DNA of 64,000 nt from Hyposmocoma kahamanoa (GCF_003589595.1 NW_020654229.1:5114987-5178986), one strand, 5' to 3'; positions 35,201 through 46,099 are shown, counted from the stretch's first letter. The notes: generated by a model not told the origin, from the letters alone. Translations and numbers: made by a program.

Positions 35201-38200
35201 TGGTGAAATTACAGGCTTATGGGATTTGTCACCTTATGTCTCAGGGTGACGGGCACAGTGGTAGTGCCCCTCAGATCTTTGCGATTTAAAGCTCTGAGTG
35301 GCACTGCAACTGTTATGGACAGGCGTGTAGCTTACCATCAGGTGCATGACTTGTTCGTCCCATCACATGATATTAAAAAAAAAAAGGGACACTTTTGTTG
35401 AGTGTAGTAACAAAATATTACCTCGAGGTTGTGGTTCAGCGTAGAAGTGTATCTGCGTGTGCGCAGTGACGCATAGCCTGTAGTCGCAAGTGTCACAACG
35501 GACACTTAGATGCCAAACGCCGACCGTAGGCGCGGGAGCTTCTGATAATGTCGGTTTTACTGGTAGCACAGATAACCTGATGGAAAAGAAGTTTTTTAAT
35601 GCAAGACACAAATGCTGGAACAATGTGCTTTGTGATTATTTAATCCTCTCTTTTCGAACTATTTACAAATCTGTAAAATACACCATACTGTGTGGCATCA
35701 CAGTACACTTACTCAAATATTTTATATGCCTGTAAAAACATACATTTTTTTTTTCAAAATATGTAATAGATACACGCTTGGCCACAATCTCACCTTATGT
35801 TAAGCGACGATGTGACCGACGATGGAACGCGATTGCCTAAAAAATGCCTTTTCACTCTAGCCTTGGATAGCCCTAAATTGCCATTCCTTTGCCGTACGCA
35901 TCAGAAAGGAGGAAGCAAAGCGCTTAGTGCGAACAGGTGGAATATCAACGACATAAGAATAGACTGTTCCGGACCTACTGGTCGACCGAAGGAGGAACGG
36001 TGAGGTGGAACCAATTGAAACGTTCCTGCGCGCACACTCCCCGAAATATATCCGATAGATAACCGACAAACAGGCTACTTTTCTGCGATGGTCGAAATTT
36101 TGTTGCTTCGACTCCACAAGAGAATTATTGTTAATAAGTCTCTTAATAATCTCTAAATAATAAGTCTCTTTGCTTTTCGCTCCACCGAGTCCGTGGCAGC
36201 TAACTATAGTTGTCATTAAGAAAAAAGATATGCGTAATATTAACTTTTAAGTCCTAACTCATGGTACCACGATTTCGTTTAACTAAGGTAATCGATTCTT
36301 TTGTGGGGAACTGTGTACGTTTTTACAATATGATTCCAGAGACATTATTAAGATTATCATTTCGTAAGTTTAAAACTTAATTGAAAAGACATATTACAAA
36401 TTTGATGACTACGTGTTAGATCATAGGTTCCCTAACTTTTTGGCGCACCGGTCACTTCGGCAAGATAAAAATATTTAAATGCCCGCCAGCACAAAAAATA
36501 ATTGAAAACTTTTTTATATTAACTTAACCATTGACTTACAAATAAATGGACGACGGGTCTAATACAAAAACCACGAAAAAAATGTCCCAAGTCAACCTAT
36601 TCCAAATTTAAATTGTAATGTCATCGCAGTATCCCGCTGTCAGTCGAACAAATGAAGACTAAAGCGGAGTTTGGCGCTCTGTATACGATTTTAGCGCCTT
36701 ACAAGTGCGGACACTTTTTAGCGCGGACCCGACGTCCATATAATTGTAAGTCAATGAACTTAACGCAAAAAATTACAATAAAAAAATTTGAAGTTTTTTT
36801 TCAAATGCAGTTGCACCCGCTGGACCGCACCAACGCCCCTTAATTGCTAGGACTCTGCAGCGCCCGCTGGTTGGGATCACTTTGGGAAACTATGTCTGAG
36901 ATAAAGATGTATTGAAAGATGACATGAGTCTAGATTCCACACAAATTTGATTCAAAGTGTTATTCCATAGTATTTAAGTTTATTTGAAATGAGCAATCCT
37001 AAGTAAGGGTGCTGGGGAAATTATAGGCACATAAGACTTGTCAACTTACGTCACACGGTGACGATCGCAGTGGCAGTGCCGCTCAGATCTTTGCGATTTA
37101 AAGCTCTGAGTGGCACTGCAACTGTTATGGACAGGCGTGTAGCTTACCATCAGGCGCATGACTTGTTCGTCCCGTCACTTGATGTTATTAAAAAAAATCT
37201 CGTCTACCCCGAGCTTCTGCCCGAGGTTTCACTTAAGGGACCTAACTGAGCATTAACGTAACGAGTCACTAATTTCCACAAAACCTACCGCAAATAGCAA
37301 ACGGAATTCGTTTATATGGCCTGCGACCAATAACTTTAGCAAAGTTTCCACCCTTTACGATTTAAGATTTCTTTAACGCTAGCTGTGTGTTCGTTTCAAT
37401 CCATTTTGAACAAAAAGTAAACAAACAAGTCACTGACCCGACCATATACGGTTTAGTGATAGCCAATTGTAACGCCAACTACACATCATAGATTTTTTTG
37501 TAGAACTTAATTATTTAAATATTTCAATATAATATTTCTTGGGAAATATTCCGCTTTTGGAATGGTTGGAGTATTATCATTGAAATTTAAAAGACCTCTT
37601 ATAATTTCTTTTCCATAAATAATAGGCACGTTTTACCACAATTTCAGTTGATGTTGATCCATCATGTGCCCGATGATGGTATGCTTTCAAAATCAATTCG
37701 GTAATTAAGCACTTGAAACAAAGATAACGATTTCAGAGAGCGGCTTTGGTTAATATAAAGTTCACATTGGTTTTCACGCATTTCATGCGTTTCGTATAAC
37801 CCTTCGGTGTTAAAAGTAGGTGTCGCGACTCGTGACGCCGTTTCACCGCATTATCAAAAACGTGGTCGCAACTCGAGAATTTTTTTACAATATACTCACA
37901 TAGCAGCCTCTGGATCAGCTCCTGGGAAGACCAAATACACATCCCTCGGAGACAGACCCTCAGTTCTTGACTTCGGAGAAAACATCATCACAGACGTCAT
38001 GTTGTACAGGTCTATTTGAGGAGCTGAAAGTAAGGGATTTTTTTAAAAAACGGACTTCAGTGTAAAACCTTCCTGCTACCAATATACCACATCAAATTCT
38101 TTCTTGAAGGTGGAAGTTGTAGTGCAGTTACTGGGGCTTTAGGCCAAATAAATATTCACCAAATATAAACGAGAACCATTCCGATTAAAGTAGCTTTAAA

Positions 38201-41200
38201 ACAAAAAAACCTCTTTCAAATCTTTCCGTATGGAAGCTACGATGCCACAGGCAGACACACAACACAGACAGTGGCTTCAAAATTATATAACTCCCCTCTT
38301 TTTTCGTCAAGGTTAAGTTCAGGAACTAGTTTGGATTGGACCACTATTGACACTACATGAAAAACAGCAAGTTATTCATAGCTGTTATAATTAATCATAG
38401 TAAATACACAAAACAGATTTTTATGATGAGCTGTGTCGACTCTATGCTTCTAACAACTATCACCGCAGTAGAGGACACAAGTAGTTTGCCACCTCGTTGT
38501 CCCGAACTGTAGCACGCGCTAATCCCGAAGTGTACCGCGATCCTTTCTTTTTATTACAAAAATAAGTGCGTATTTGACCTCCATCTCACCTGATGGACGT
38601 GACGATGAGGTCGACGATGTAGCATGGACACCTAAACAATACCTATTCACTCTCGCCTCGAAAAGGCCCATGTTATAGCGTTCAAGGCAAAAGTTCGTCA
38701 AATAAAATTGAAGCAAAACGCTTTGTGCGAATTCGTGGTATATCCACAACATAGGGGTGGTACGTCTAGTCCCCCGATGATGGTAAGAGGAAGGCGGAAT
38801 TTCCATCCCACACTCTTCGTGATATATCCTTTAGAATACCGATAAGTAGGCAACTTTACGACGCTATTCAAGGCTTTGCAATATTGCGTCTACTATATCC
38901 GAGACCCCTATAAGCCTCTTGACACGGTCAAGATCCCTGTCGGAGCTCAATTCTCCTTGCCACCAACTCTGATTGCGACTTGTTTGTAGATGGATGGTCA
39001 GGAATATTCTCAGAATATTTGCGTTCTGTTGAAAGGTACTTAGTTTTATGTGATTATTTTTAAGTATTTCTAAATTTAGAACTCATTTCCATCTATAGTA
39101 AAAATACTCCCATACAAAGTATAGAAATAATAAAATGCTATGCGTATGATCGAGAAAATTGCTCTTATTACAGTTGACATAATAATTGTCCCGTGTCACA
39201 CAAATTGCTCGGCAAAGAGTTCGCAAATTGATCGTTATGTTGCATTAAATATAATTTGTTTTCGAGTATATTTATTTGTTTCTAAATTGAGGAAGTTTAT
39301 GATACGACAGGTGTGGTAGCGCCCAGCGAGTAGAGCAGTCCCATATCTTCTACTAAGTTTTGATTATAGTGCCTACTCTAGCCAATCTTTTGGTTATACC
39401 GGGCTGCCACTATTATCTATGCAAGCAAGCCTGCATAGGGATTTTGTCTGTCAGGTCCGGAAACCCAGATTAGCCCGTTGACTCAAAAGGCTAGTTGGGT
39501 GAGCGGGTGCATTTCTCCTACCTTTCCGCTTTGGCGCCGGAGTTGCCGGCACGTTCATCTCTTGACTCTGTGTCTCTCCAATTTCAAATAGCTTAACCTC
39601 TACTAGTTCTCCGGACTAGTACCACAGATGTCAGTCGCGGTGTCCAGCGAAAGCCGGACATAACTTAGTGGGGAGAGCAGTTACATTTCAGTTAACGTAT
39701 TTCTTCCACTAAGCTGTAATGTAAGCATTACTGTGTTCCGGTTTTGTAGGGGAAGGGTGCTGGTGAAACGAGCACGTGGTACTTGCCAACTTTAGTCTCG
39801 GTTTAAAGCTTCGAGTGGCACTGCAACTATTATGAGCAGACGTGCCGCTAATTATCAGATGCATAACTTGTTCGTTCTATCACCGATATTATATCAGATA
39901 TCTTTAATAAATAACATACCATCATTAGGAGGATATAATACTGCATGTTCCACGAGACCCTCGATGTAGATCCTGAGAGCTGAAACCCCGTTCTCCACTG
40001 GCACTCCTAGAGATATCGCTTCACCACCACCTCTTCGCACTAGAAGCGTCTAGAATAAAAGAAATGAGTTCAGCTAAAACCGCGTTTTTGTATTTCGTTG
40101 AGCGAAGATTTGGAGGTTAGATATTATATTCCAAAAAATGAATTTAAATTACTTGAAAAATGTAGGCTTCTTTCATTATTGATTCCGTGCAGGTCTGTAA
40201 AGTTTGTTGGTTTATTCTTACTTTATAGATCAGTATAAGTTTGTATGCATTTGGAAATAGCTTTAGCAAAGCCTTTGGTCCTAATTTCTAATTGGTATGG
40301 CTACCAATGGTATATTTTAGTTACAATTATTTGAAAAACTTACATCCATGTTATCTTCTTCAAATATGGGATGAACTCTTCCTTTCCTGGGCTGCTTCAT
40401 TGCCTCCCATTGGTTTAAGTCCGTGCCTGAACTGCTGTCCATATCCTGGAATAAATACCTTATATAACACATATAATAATGACGCTTATGTCATCCCGAA
40501 ATGGATTAGCGTATTTATTGTTCGTTCGCTCTAATAAAACTGAATAAAATAGTTGTTCTTTTGTTTCTTATTATTATTATTTTTATTTAGACATTTATTT
40601 CAGGCCACGTGTCCCCTATAATATATATACCTTAAGGACTAACATACATACCATATATTTAAAATAAACTAAATAACTAATCTACATGTATTGCGCAATC
40701 TGGTGTCAGATACCCTACGTCAGACACCCAGTATGACACCCTTCGGCCAAAACACTTCCTTCATGAAGGTCAACAGATGTTCGGTCGGCAATCTCACTAG
40801 AAGCGAATTAAAAGTTACGCTGTGGCGGGACTCCAACCGCTCGACCCTCAAGCTTTGATCGTCTTTCTGAGAAGACAAACGGCACCGACAGAGGACTTCC
40901 GAGAATGAGAAGATTGCAACACTGGAGGCGTATTTGTAGGAAAAGGAGCAGGAGGAGACAGACTTTATTGGAAGAAATTGTAAGGAGACAGGAAAGTGAG
41001 CTGCAGAAAGAACCTTGTGAAAGTATTTTTCCCAAAATTCGACGCGTATAACCAAGGTGGTGGATACGGCAAAGGAAAAGTGGGTCCGTCTCAGTCATTT
41101 CTGTTTTACTAGTAAAAATATTTTTTGTCTACCGTAAAATACTTACCATAACTTGAAACGAATAGGGCAGCACGCCGCCTTCAGTATGCTTGGAGATGTT

Positions 41201-44200
41201 CCTTAGACTCTGTAGCTGTAGTTCAGATGCGTTTGAAGGATGAGATGGGTCTGTCCAAATTGTGTATACCTGTAGAAACAAACTACTTGTAGTTTGACCA
41301 TAAAACGCAGTCATAACCTCATTAAAAGAAAAACGCTTATCTCCCTTCTTTGGATGGTCGAATTCGCTGCCTACCAGTATACGAAAGTAGCCTCCCCGCA
41401 CGACATACCATTGCTTTTCTGTATGTCTGGCGTATCCTGGGCAACAATCGGCTAGTTCCTTACGCCGGCCGATTGGCAAATGTTTTATAGTGCATGCCAT
41501 CGATACGTTAAGAAGAAGATGTGTACCAGGAGCATCGAGTATATAACCAGAAATAGAGACGAAATATAATTTAATTTGTTTGAAAATTGTTCCGCCAAAT
41601 CATTACGGTGACAATTGAGCTCCGATTGGCCAACCCGAATTAGAAACAATTGACGGGTATTGTCAATTGTTTCACTTCAGATCGGCCAGTTTAACTTGAG
41701 CTTTGCTATAATGCACGAAAATAACAAAATTTAAATGTGATTTCTTTTTTTTTGTAATTAGATGTTTTGCTGTTTTTCCCACACCCCCGAACGGAACAGC
41801 CCCCCATAGTTAGAGATGTTATGTTTATTATAATAAATATAGAATAGTTTTGGAATATACTGAGACGTACACACAGGGCAGTTGTTGCCGCTGTACTTTT
41901 TCAGCTTTCTAATTTGTGATTTCAGCGCAAACGAGAGTTGACATTTAAAAGTGATGTAAGACCCATTTGCCTGATGAGTTGCCAGGGATGGATGGCCCTT
42001 ATTTCGTCCCTATTTCTGGTTATATCATGTATAGTGTCAGTTTACTAAAAATAATTTGCTTAAACGGCGACTAAACATAGATATGAAATCTATAAGACCA
42101 GTGAAATCAATCCGCATTTCGTTGGAGATAGTGCAAATCCGCGTATGTTGTATTGGTAAAAGGCGCGTATTTGCACCAAACCCAATTTCACAGTACAGGA
42201 ATTTAAAGTTATTAGTGCGCGTAGAAAGTGCGTTTTAAGGTTCAGAAGAAGTGTGTTCGGGCGATCTGCGGTGCGTGGTTCGACAACAGCTGTAAACCGT
42301 TGTTCAAAATACTAAACATACTGCCTTTGCCATGCATGTACATTAGGGATAACTGTGTATTTGTCAAAACTTATTCTAAGTTTTTCAAAACACGTGGTGA
42401 AATTAATCAAAGGCAGATTAGAACAAAAATTATGAATCTTTTATACCAACCTCGTTGCCATAAAGTAATTTATGAACAAACTGCTTCAACTTGTGTCTAA
42501 TTATTTTCAACAATTTGCCAAATTAAATTCAATTGTTGCAAGGACATACTTTTAAATTACAATTGATAAAATGGCTTTTCACACATTGCTTCTATATAGT
42601 AATACAGAATATTTAGAATTTCCAAATACAAATTTACATTAATTTGAAGTGCAATTAACAGTAGAAACCGAACATGAAATTAATATTTGTACATCTGTTT
42701 GATCAATACAATGTACCTAATTTTATTTAAGACCTTTATCATTGCTGTATTCTGGCAAATAAACGTATTCTATTCTATTCTATTACTTTGTTATTTCAAT
42801 GTTTTCATTTTTGCACAGTAAGCATTAATTTATGTTGTCTACGGACTGATAACAATAGATTCCCGTATATCACGCTAATTTGGTTGCCACGACATTTGCT
42901 CGGATTTGATTAGGCCACTAAATTACCGAAATGGAAACTCATAATCAAATGCTAGTTACGCGTAATTTCAATATCCCTGACGACTTTGCTAACGTGGCAA
43001 ACTCCAGTCTAAATCCTCCATTCAGGGAGCCGTGAGCAACAACGGGATATGGATTAATACAGTACAGATCATTATCAACCGCCTTGACATTCCGATGCAG
43101 CTAATGAAAAAAAGCAATATAATCGTTTCCTGTCTGACCCAATTCTTAATCACTTTTTGTTTTTTTGAAACTCCATTATTATTGTCATTGAAATTTGTCG
43201 GAACTCCAAACCCGTTTTTGTCGATCGGTCTTTTTGAATTCATTTTTCGATGCGTTATAGTATTACTTTATACAGGTGTTATTTTTTATTTTATGAAATG
43301 GGAAGCTTCCCCTTGGTATAGTGTTCTTTGAATACAGAATTTGGATCTGATTGGATCTCTAAGTTTCACCACGTAAGATTGAAGATTGCCTGCAACTATG
43401 ACAAGCTTGTGATTTTTAAAACATTTCCGCATCTTCCACATGCTATATCATCTTGAGATACCTTCTCTGTTTACTCTTATCTGCCGCCGTGGCCGAATGG
43501 TTACTGTGCTGGTCAGCCACACTAGAAGACCCGATTTCTATTCTTAGAAATTCGAATATTAGAAATATTTGTACGGCCTACATTTATTTCTCTCGTGAAT
43601 TTGGGTGTAATTTGTGGATTTCTTTATATGATGCACGATATTTATTTATTCGCCTCATCCCACAAAAACACGTTGATGTACGCGGTGTACTTTCGACCTT
43701 GCTTCTTTCCGAGAGTACATAGACATTCGCTTTGTAAATTGACCTCAAAACAATCTGTGCATCCTAATTAGCTAAAAATTTTTTGTGAAAATCAACTCTA
43801 CACCGATTGACCTTAGGTGCACACTGCGGAACGCCCTTAACCTTTACCATGAGCTTACAGTCCTAGAAACGCGTATTTTTTAGGTAAATTTTATCGGTTT
43901 GTCAGGTTTTCGCTAACTGATTTTTTCGGATCTAAATCGTGAATATTTGTTCTTTCAAACGAACCAATGTTTCACGTTCATTACAGATCCCATGGTAACA
44001 ATTTGAAGTACAGTTTGGTATAGTTTGCAACACAAATGCTTAAGCCGTCTTTAGCAATTTGAACGCTGTAAGCTCATGGTAGAAATACAGGGCCCAAGTC
44101 TGCTAATTTTAGAACACCTCAGTTGTGTGTCGATAGGGTTAATGATAGGATTTTATACGTTTGGTATTCTGTTAAAAGTTAAGAGGACACATGGCGACTT

Positions 44201-45307
44201 TTGGATCGATGTAATCGCCTATAAATCCCAAGTGTAGCGATGCAATCGCGCGTTTGTATCGATGTAGTCGCGGGCTTGCATCGCTGCTTAAAATCGCGCG
44301 CGTGTGTAAAGATAGACGATTAGCGACCGCATCGCGTTTGTAACCGCTCTAAGGGTCGTATTCCAGAACTCTACTCAAAGCTCAAGTCACGGTTTGAGCA
44401 CACTTGAGTATGATTTCACGCACTGGAAATACGACCCTAATGGCAAGGACTTGAGTATATATATATGATTTTCAGTGCTCACGCAATACTCAAGTCCTGA
44501 CTTGAGTATTGAGTAGAGTTCTAGAATACGACCCTAAGAGTTGTGGCTTATCAGTGGCTAACCATTGAGCTACTATTCAACTGTCATTGCTGTTTTTTCG
44601 TATTCTCCTATTCAATGGCGAGTCTATTAACTGCCTCCGTGGCCGAACGGTTACCACGCCGAACTGCCACGCAGAGGTCCCAGGTTCGATTCCCGGGCCG
44701 GGAGAAATGTTTGTATGGCTTACATTTATTTCTCTCGTGAGTTTGGGTGTAATTTGTGGTTGTCTATGTGTGTGTCCATGGCACCCGCGACACAGGGTTT
44801 CCCTAGTGCGGGGCTATGTTGAGTGTGTGCGTTATTTATATTTATTTATTTATGACAAGTCCACGGCGTAGTCTACTAATTACTTAACACATAATACATT
44901 TCATTTGAATACTAATTGGCAGCTGGAACGGGATAATTTCCACTGTAGATTTAGCAAGGCAACGGCAGTCGTTAGTGACACTGACACTAGTAAAACTCAA
45001 CGGCCATTGCAACAATATTATCATAATTGCATTATAATCATGCAGTGTAGTCTCAATGGAGTTACCATAACCAGTGATTTCAAGAAAATTTCAATTTTGG
45101 TCCATGGTAATGCTGATCGTAAATAGCATGTGTGTCGAATACCTTTAATCTCTTCTCGACTAGTGCCCTTAAAGCAAGCGGCAGTCTCTGGCTGTCTCCA
45201 GGTCCTTTGTCAGTGACCACGAACAAGGCGCTATCGTAGGGCACCAGCTTCGCTGCCGATGCTAAAGCTCGCATTGTACCGTCGGTGTTTGCGTCTGTGT
45301 TCACGTC
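20293..45307 (-). CDS. VWA7/hemicentin-like single-pass membrane protein, 15 contiguous 3' exons
   Basis: Exons (minus): 45307-45143, 41269-41147, 40445-40344, 40049-39920, 38023-37900, 35576-35422, 25801-25705, 25049-24919, 24391-24204, 23680-23594, 23363-23266, 22381-22278, 21820-21641, 21284-21111 and 20462-20293 (stop TAA 20293-20295). All phases agree across 675 residues. The first exons give the C-terminal half of a vWA fold (LFVVTDKGPGD, then LKVYTIWTDPS), matching the position of FTDA...VVFVLTG in hemicentin/VWA7. Next come a galactose-binding-like region (LVRRGGGEAISLGVPVENG) and Ig-like strands (GDTILLHFEVTNYREQS). The final exon has about 24 hydrophobic residues, then KRRRES and a short tail, which predicts a type I membrane protein with a large extracellular part. 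Animal VWA7/hemicentin relatives act in the extracellular matrix or at the cell surface; the role here is unknown. Introns are full of repeats, and that of 25802-35421 is 9.6 kb. Confidence 0.85.
20845..21100 (+). repeat. SINE family 1 copy ending 10 bp from a splice donor
   Basis: The body (GACATCTCTAGCC..., AAAAACCAAATACAAAGATC) and tRNA-like head (partly deleted A box, B box GGTTCAAATCC) run to TTTTTTCTAAGT at 21100. The donor of the VWA7-like exon 21284-21111 lies at 21110, so the insertion almost touches the exon. Confidence 0.75.
22727..23206. mobile_element. hAT-like non-autonomous transposon with 8-bp target duplication
   Basis: The ends are TAGGGCATGCAA and its inverse TTGCATGCGCTA (22727 and 23206). 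They are flanked by the exact 8-bp duplication ATCGTAAC (22719-22726 and 23207-23214). TAGGG-type ends and 8-bp duplications are hAT hallmarks. It is 480 bp, AT-rich and non-coding. It sits in the intron between exons 23363-23266 and 22381-22278, about 60 bp from the donor. Confidence 0.9.
25225..25360. repeat. Fragment of a common dispersed repeat (CCAGTCTACCTGATGGCAAG)
   Basis: CCAGTCTACCTGATGGCAAG and GTGATTACCGCCGTCTATAG form a motif I associate with lepidopteran dispersed repeats. Only this fragment is seen here. Confidence 0.4.
26250..26550. other. GC- and CpG-rich island in AT-rich intron
   Basis: The stretch around GGCGCGGCCGTCTCGCGGC and GCGGCGGCGACGCGGGCTCC is strongly GC-rich and CpG-dense compared with its surroundings. 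I see no conserved protein in any frame. It could be an alternative promoter or part of a mobile element; the sequence does not decide. Confidence 0.4.
26755..26967 (-). repeat. SINE family 2, near full-length minus copy
   Basis: On the minus strand the head has TGGCCGAACGGTTACC (A box) and GGTTCGATTCCC (B box). The body AGAAATACTTGTATGGCC and TTTCTCTCGTTAGTTTGGGT follows, and the 3' end is TGTGGGCGTGTGCGTTATT. Confidence 0.85.
27127..27414. mobile_element. Harbinger-like MITE with TTA duplication
   Basis: The ends GGCTCAATTTACATTGCGGC and GCCGCAATATAAATTGAGCC form about 40 bp of imperfect inverted repeat that continues into GGAACGGAACGG. TTA flanks both sides (27124-27126, 27415-27417), as expected for PIF/Harbinger. 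The element is 288 bp and non-coding. Confidence 0.85.
28934..29208. mobile_element. CATTGAC transposon family, copy A (inverted orientation)
   Basis: The termini are CATTGACTTACAATTATATG and CATTTATTTGTAAGTCAATG. The flanks ATGACAAC and ATGAAAAC differ at one of eight bases, which is an aged 8-bp target duplication. The interior is shared with copies at 36529, 46413, 50882 and 57697, and is most like the 57697 copy. Confidence 0.85.
30039..30820. mobile_element. 782-bp inverted-repeat element with arms of about 140 bp
   Basis: The left arm (about 30039-30180) begins CAGGGTGGAAATTT, and the right arm (about 30684-30820) ends AAATTTCCACCCGG. Both contain matching TTTTTAAAAAGAAATAA, AGGAATGTTTC and AAGATTT blocks in inverse order. 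TATA lies on each side. The interior is AT-rich with no transposase frame, so this is a non-autonomous element, possibly Tc1/mariner-like. Confidence 0.8.
34769..34905 (-). repeat. SINE family 2, internally deleted minus copy
   Basis: The 3' half (AATAACGCACACACTCAACA, CACCCAAACTAACTAAGAG) and the last bases of the head (GGCCGTTCGGCCATGG) remain. The B-box region has been lost. Confidence 0.7.
35105..35385 (+). repeat. R3 dispersed repeat, near full-length copy
   Basis: The unit runs from GAAGTACTGCCACCTTACC through GTGCTGGTGAAATTACAGGC, CTCAGGGTGACGGGC, TCAGATCTTTGCGATTTAAA and GGACAGGCGTGTAGCTTACC to TTCGTCCCATCACATGATA and an A-tail. It ends about 37 bp from the VWA7-like exon 35576-35422. 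Confidence 0.75.
35780..36210 (-). pseudogene. Non-LTR retrotransposon ORF2 C-terminal fragment
   Basis: The minus-strand frame reads VIYRIYFGECARRN, later VDIPPVRTKRFASSFLM and RTAKEW, the tail of a lepidopteran-type LINE reverse transcriptase protein. The frame is interrupted downstream and the element is 5'-truncated. Confidence 0.7.
36422..36894. mobile_element. hAT-like element inserted in a LINE relic and itself interrupted
   Basis: The ends CATAGGTTCCCTAAC and CACTTTGGGAAACTATG are inverted repeats of the hAT CAxxGTTTCCC type. The flanks TGTTAGAT (36414-36421) and TCTGAGAT (36895-36902) match at six of eight bases. A CATTGAC element sits inside at 36529-36756. Confidence 0.75.
36529..36756. 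mobile_element. CATTGAC transposon family, copy B, exact 8-bp duplication
   Basis: It is 228 bp, with ends CATTGACTTACAAATAAATG and CATATAATTGTAAGTCAATG. It is flanked by the perfect duplication AACTTAAC (36521-36528, 36757-36764). It is nearly identical to the copy at 46413-46640. Confidence 0.95.
36992..37195 (+). repeat. R3 dispersed repeat
   Basis: AAGGGTGCTGGGGAAATTAT through GCTCTGAGTGGCACTGCAAC to CGTCCCGTCACTTGATGTTA and a short A-tail, as in the copy at 35105. Confidence 0.75.
38519..38930 (-). pseudogene. Non-LTR retrotransposon ORF2 C-terminal fragment
   Basis: The minus frame contains CLERYNMGLFEARVNRYC, equivalent to FPERYSLGLFKTRVTRHY at 62860-62910. Upstream homologous sequence extends to about 38930. 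Frameshifts separate the pieces. Confidence 0.65.
39320..39600 (+). repeat. Dispersed repeat (CCCATATCTTCTACTAAG family)
   Basis: The block GTCCCATATCTTCTACTAAG...TTTTGATTATAGTGCC...GGTTATACCGGG...AGGTCCGGAAACCCAGAT resembles the tandem pair at 55106-55440 and, reversed, about 17385-17510. No protein was recognised. Confidence 0.55.
41541..42025. mobile_element. MITE with 25-bp inverted ends ATATAACCAGAAATAG
   Basis: ATATAACCAGAAATAGAGAC (41541 on) and GTCCCTATTTCTGGTTATAT (ending 42025) are inverted repeats with one mismatch over 25 bp. The interior contains a small hairpin, AACAATTGACGGGT...TGTCAATTGTTT. A truncated relative lies at 5080-5408. Confidence 0.8.
42180..42785 (+). pseudogene. 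3' end of a Jockey/CR1-type LINE with microsatellite tail
   Basis: The frame 42228-42500 reads VQKKCVRAICGAWFDNSC, KPLFKILNILPLPCMYIR, typical of the region after the reverse transcriptase in Jockey/CR1-clade LINEs. It stops at a natural TAA (42498-42500). Then come an AT-rich 3' UTR and a repeat of TTCTA units at about 42765-42785, as seen at LINE 3' ends. It is truncated at the 5' end. It lies in the VWA7-like intron, so it is not a host gene. Confidence 0.8.
43480..43640 (+). repeat. SINE family 2, diverged plus copy
   Basis: The head GCCGCCGTGGCCGAATGGTT keeps an A box, but the B-box region has decayed. The body CATTTATTTCTCTCGTGAAT and TTGGGTGTAATTTGTGG is clear. It is truncated before the 3' end. 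Confidence 0.75.
44353..44534. mobile_element. Harbinger-like MITE with TAA duplication and internal end copy
   Basis: The ends GGGTCGTATTCCAGAACTCT and AGAGTTCTAGAATACGACCC are inverted repeats, flanked by TAA on both sides (44350-44352, 44535-44537). A third end, CTGGAAATACGACCC followed by TAA at about 44437, makes a shorter inner unit. The whole is one long hairpin. Confidence 0.8.
44631..44836 (+). repeat. SINE family 2, full-length reference copy
   Basis: The tRNA-like head starts CTGCCTCCGTGGCCGAACGG. The A box is around 44640-44651 and the B box GGTTCGATTCC is at 44683-44693. The tRNA-unrelated body carries TTTATTTCTCTCGTGAGTTT, CATGGCACCCGCGACACAGG and GTTTCCCTAGTGCGGGGC, ending GTGTGCGTTATT before a TTTATTTA-rich tail. 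Pol III transcription and LINE-driven mobility are inferred from this layout. Confidence 0.9.
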
Positions 45308-45389
45308 CTGTAGACAAATATGAATAAGTTCAATTTATTTGCAGAAAACATTACTAGAGTTTAGTTACTTTTTTGATAACAATAATTAT

Positions 45390-45680
45390 TAAATATTTAT
45401 TGAATGTCAGGATGTTTGTTTGTAAAGGTAACTGGGTCACGACATTCTTTCATAGATTTCTCATAGATGGCGCTTCGGCTAAAAAGTCGTTGAAAACCAA
45501 ATACAAAGATCCGACAAAAACAAGCACATAGAAAAATTCGTGAGGTCCACTGGTTCGTTCAGTGGCTTAGTTGGCATAGCGTCTGGCATGGTTTGCTAGA
45601 AGACGTCGGTTCGAATCAGGCCGGATTAAAGGATTTTTTTCGAAGTGGTCGATTTTTGTTTTAATAAATATGACAACAAT
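45390..45680 (+). repeat. SINE family 1, plus copy
   Basis: The body includes TTTCTCATAGATGGCGCTTC and AAAAACAAGCACATAG. The head has A box TGGCTTAGTTGG and B box GGTTCGAATCA. The tail is degenerate. It begins about 80 bp upstream, in gene sense, of the exon 45307-45143. Confidence 0.7.
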
Positions 45681-46099
45681 TATTATTTGTTAATATTAAC
45701 CAGAATCCATAGGCATAGTACTTATCGTACTTACCTACTTATCGATTTCGATAACAACGACTAGTTTTTAGCGTGTGCGCTAATATGACTTGCCATACGG
45801 AATTTTGTCTCAAATGCCCGATCACGAATAGAGCATTAAAAATTTGGCCTGCAGAGTTGACAGTATAGATATAATGAGGGTTTAGGTCTCTATGTATTTG
45901 GTGCTTTTTGTTTACGAGTCGACACCACCTCAACTTGAATTAAAATTTTTCCCGTCACAATACGGTTCATTTTTCTTGTGTCGAGAGGCGGGGTAAACGG
46001 CACGTCTGTCCATAACAGCTGCAGTGCCACTCAGAGCTTTAAATCGCAAAGATCTGAGGTACCTCCTTCTGCGCCCATCATCCTGAGGCATGTACGACT

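Larger units (their letters stand above)
25802..35421. other. 9.6-kb repeat-filled intron of the VWA7-like gene
   Basis: Between exons 35576-35422 and 25801-25705 I recognise a family 2 SINE (26755-26967), a Harbinger-like MITE (27127-27414), two related repeats at about 27940-28170 and 31080-31285, a CATTGAC element (28934-29208), a 782-bp inverted-repeat element (30039-30820), R3 repeats (32950-33150, 35105-35385) and a GC-rich island at 26250-26550. No exon was seen. Confidence 0.5.
36285..36992 (+). pseudogene. LINE C-terminal relic split by nested insertions
   Basis: The plus frame FYNMIPETLLRLSFRKFKT, a stop, then LKRHITNLMTT ends at 36421. The same relic resumes at 36903 (AAAGATGT...GTCTAGATTCCACACAAATTTG). 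The uninterrupted relative at 46105-46335 shows that the two parts belong together. Confidence 0.75.

Noticed and set aside
42228..42500. 90-codon frame as a host gene
   Set aside because: The protein matches the C-terminus of LINE reverse transcriptases and has a LINE-type 3' tail.
44631..44710. Possible functional tRNA with CCGTGGCCGAACGG
   Set aside because: The same head occurs in many copies attached to a constant non-tRNA body, so it is a SINE promoter.
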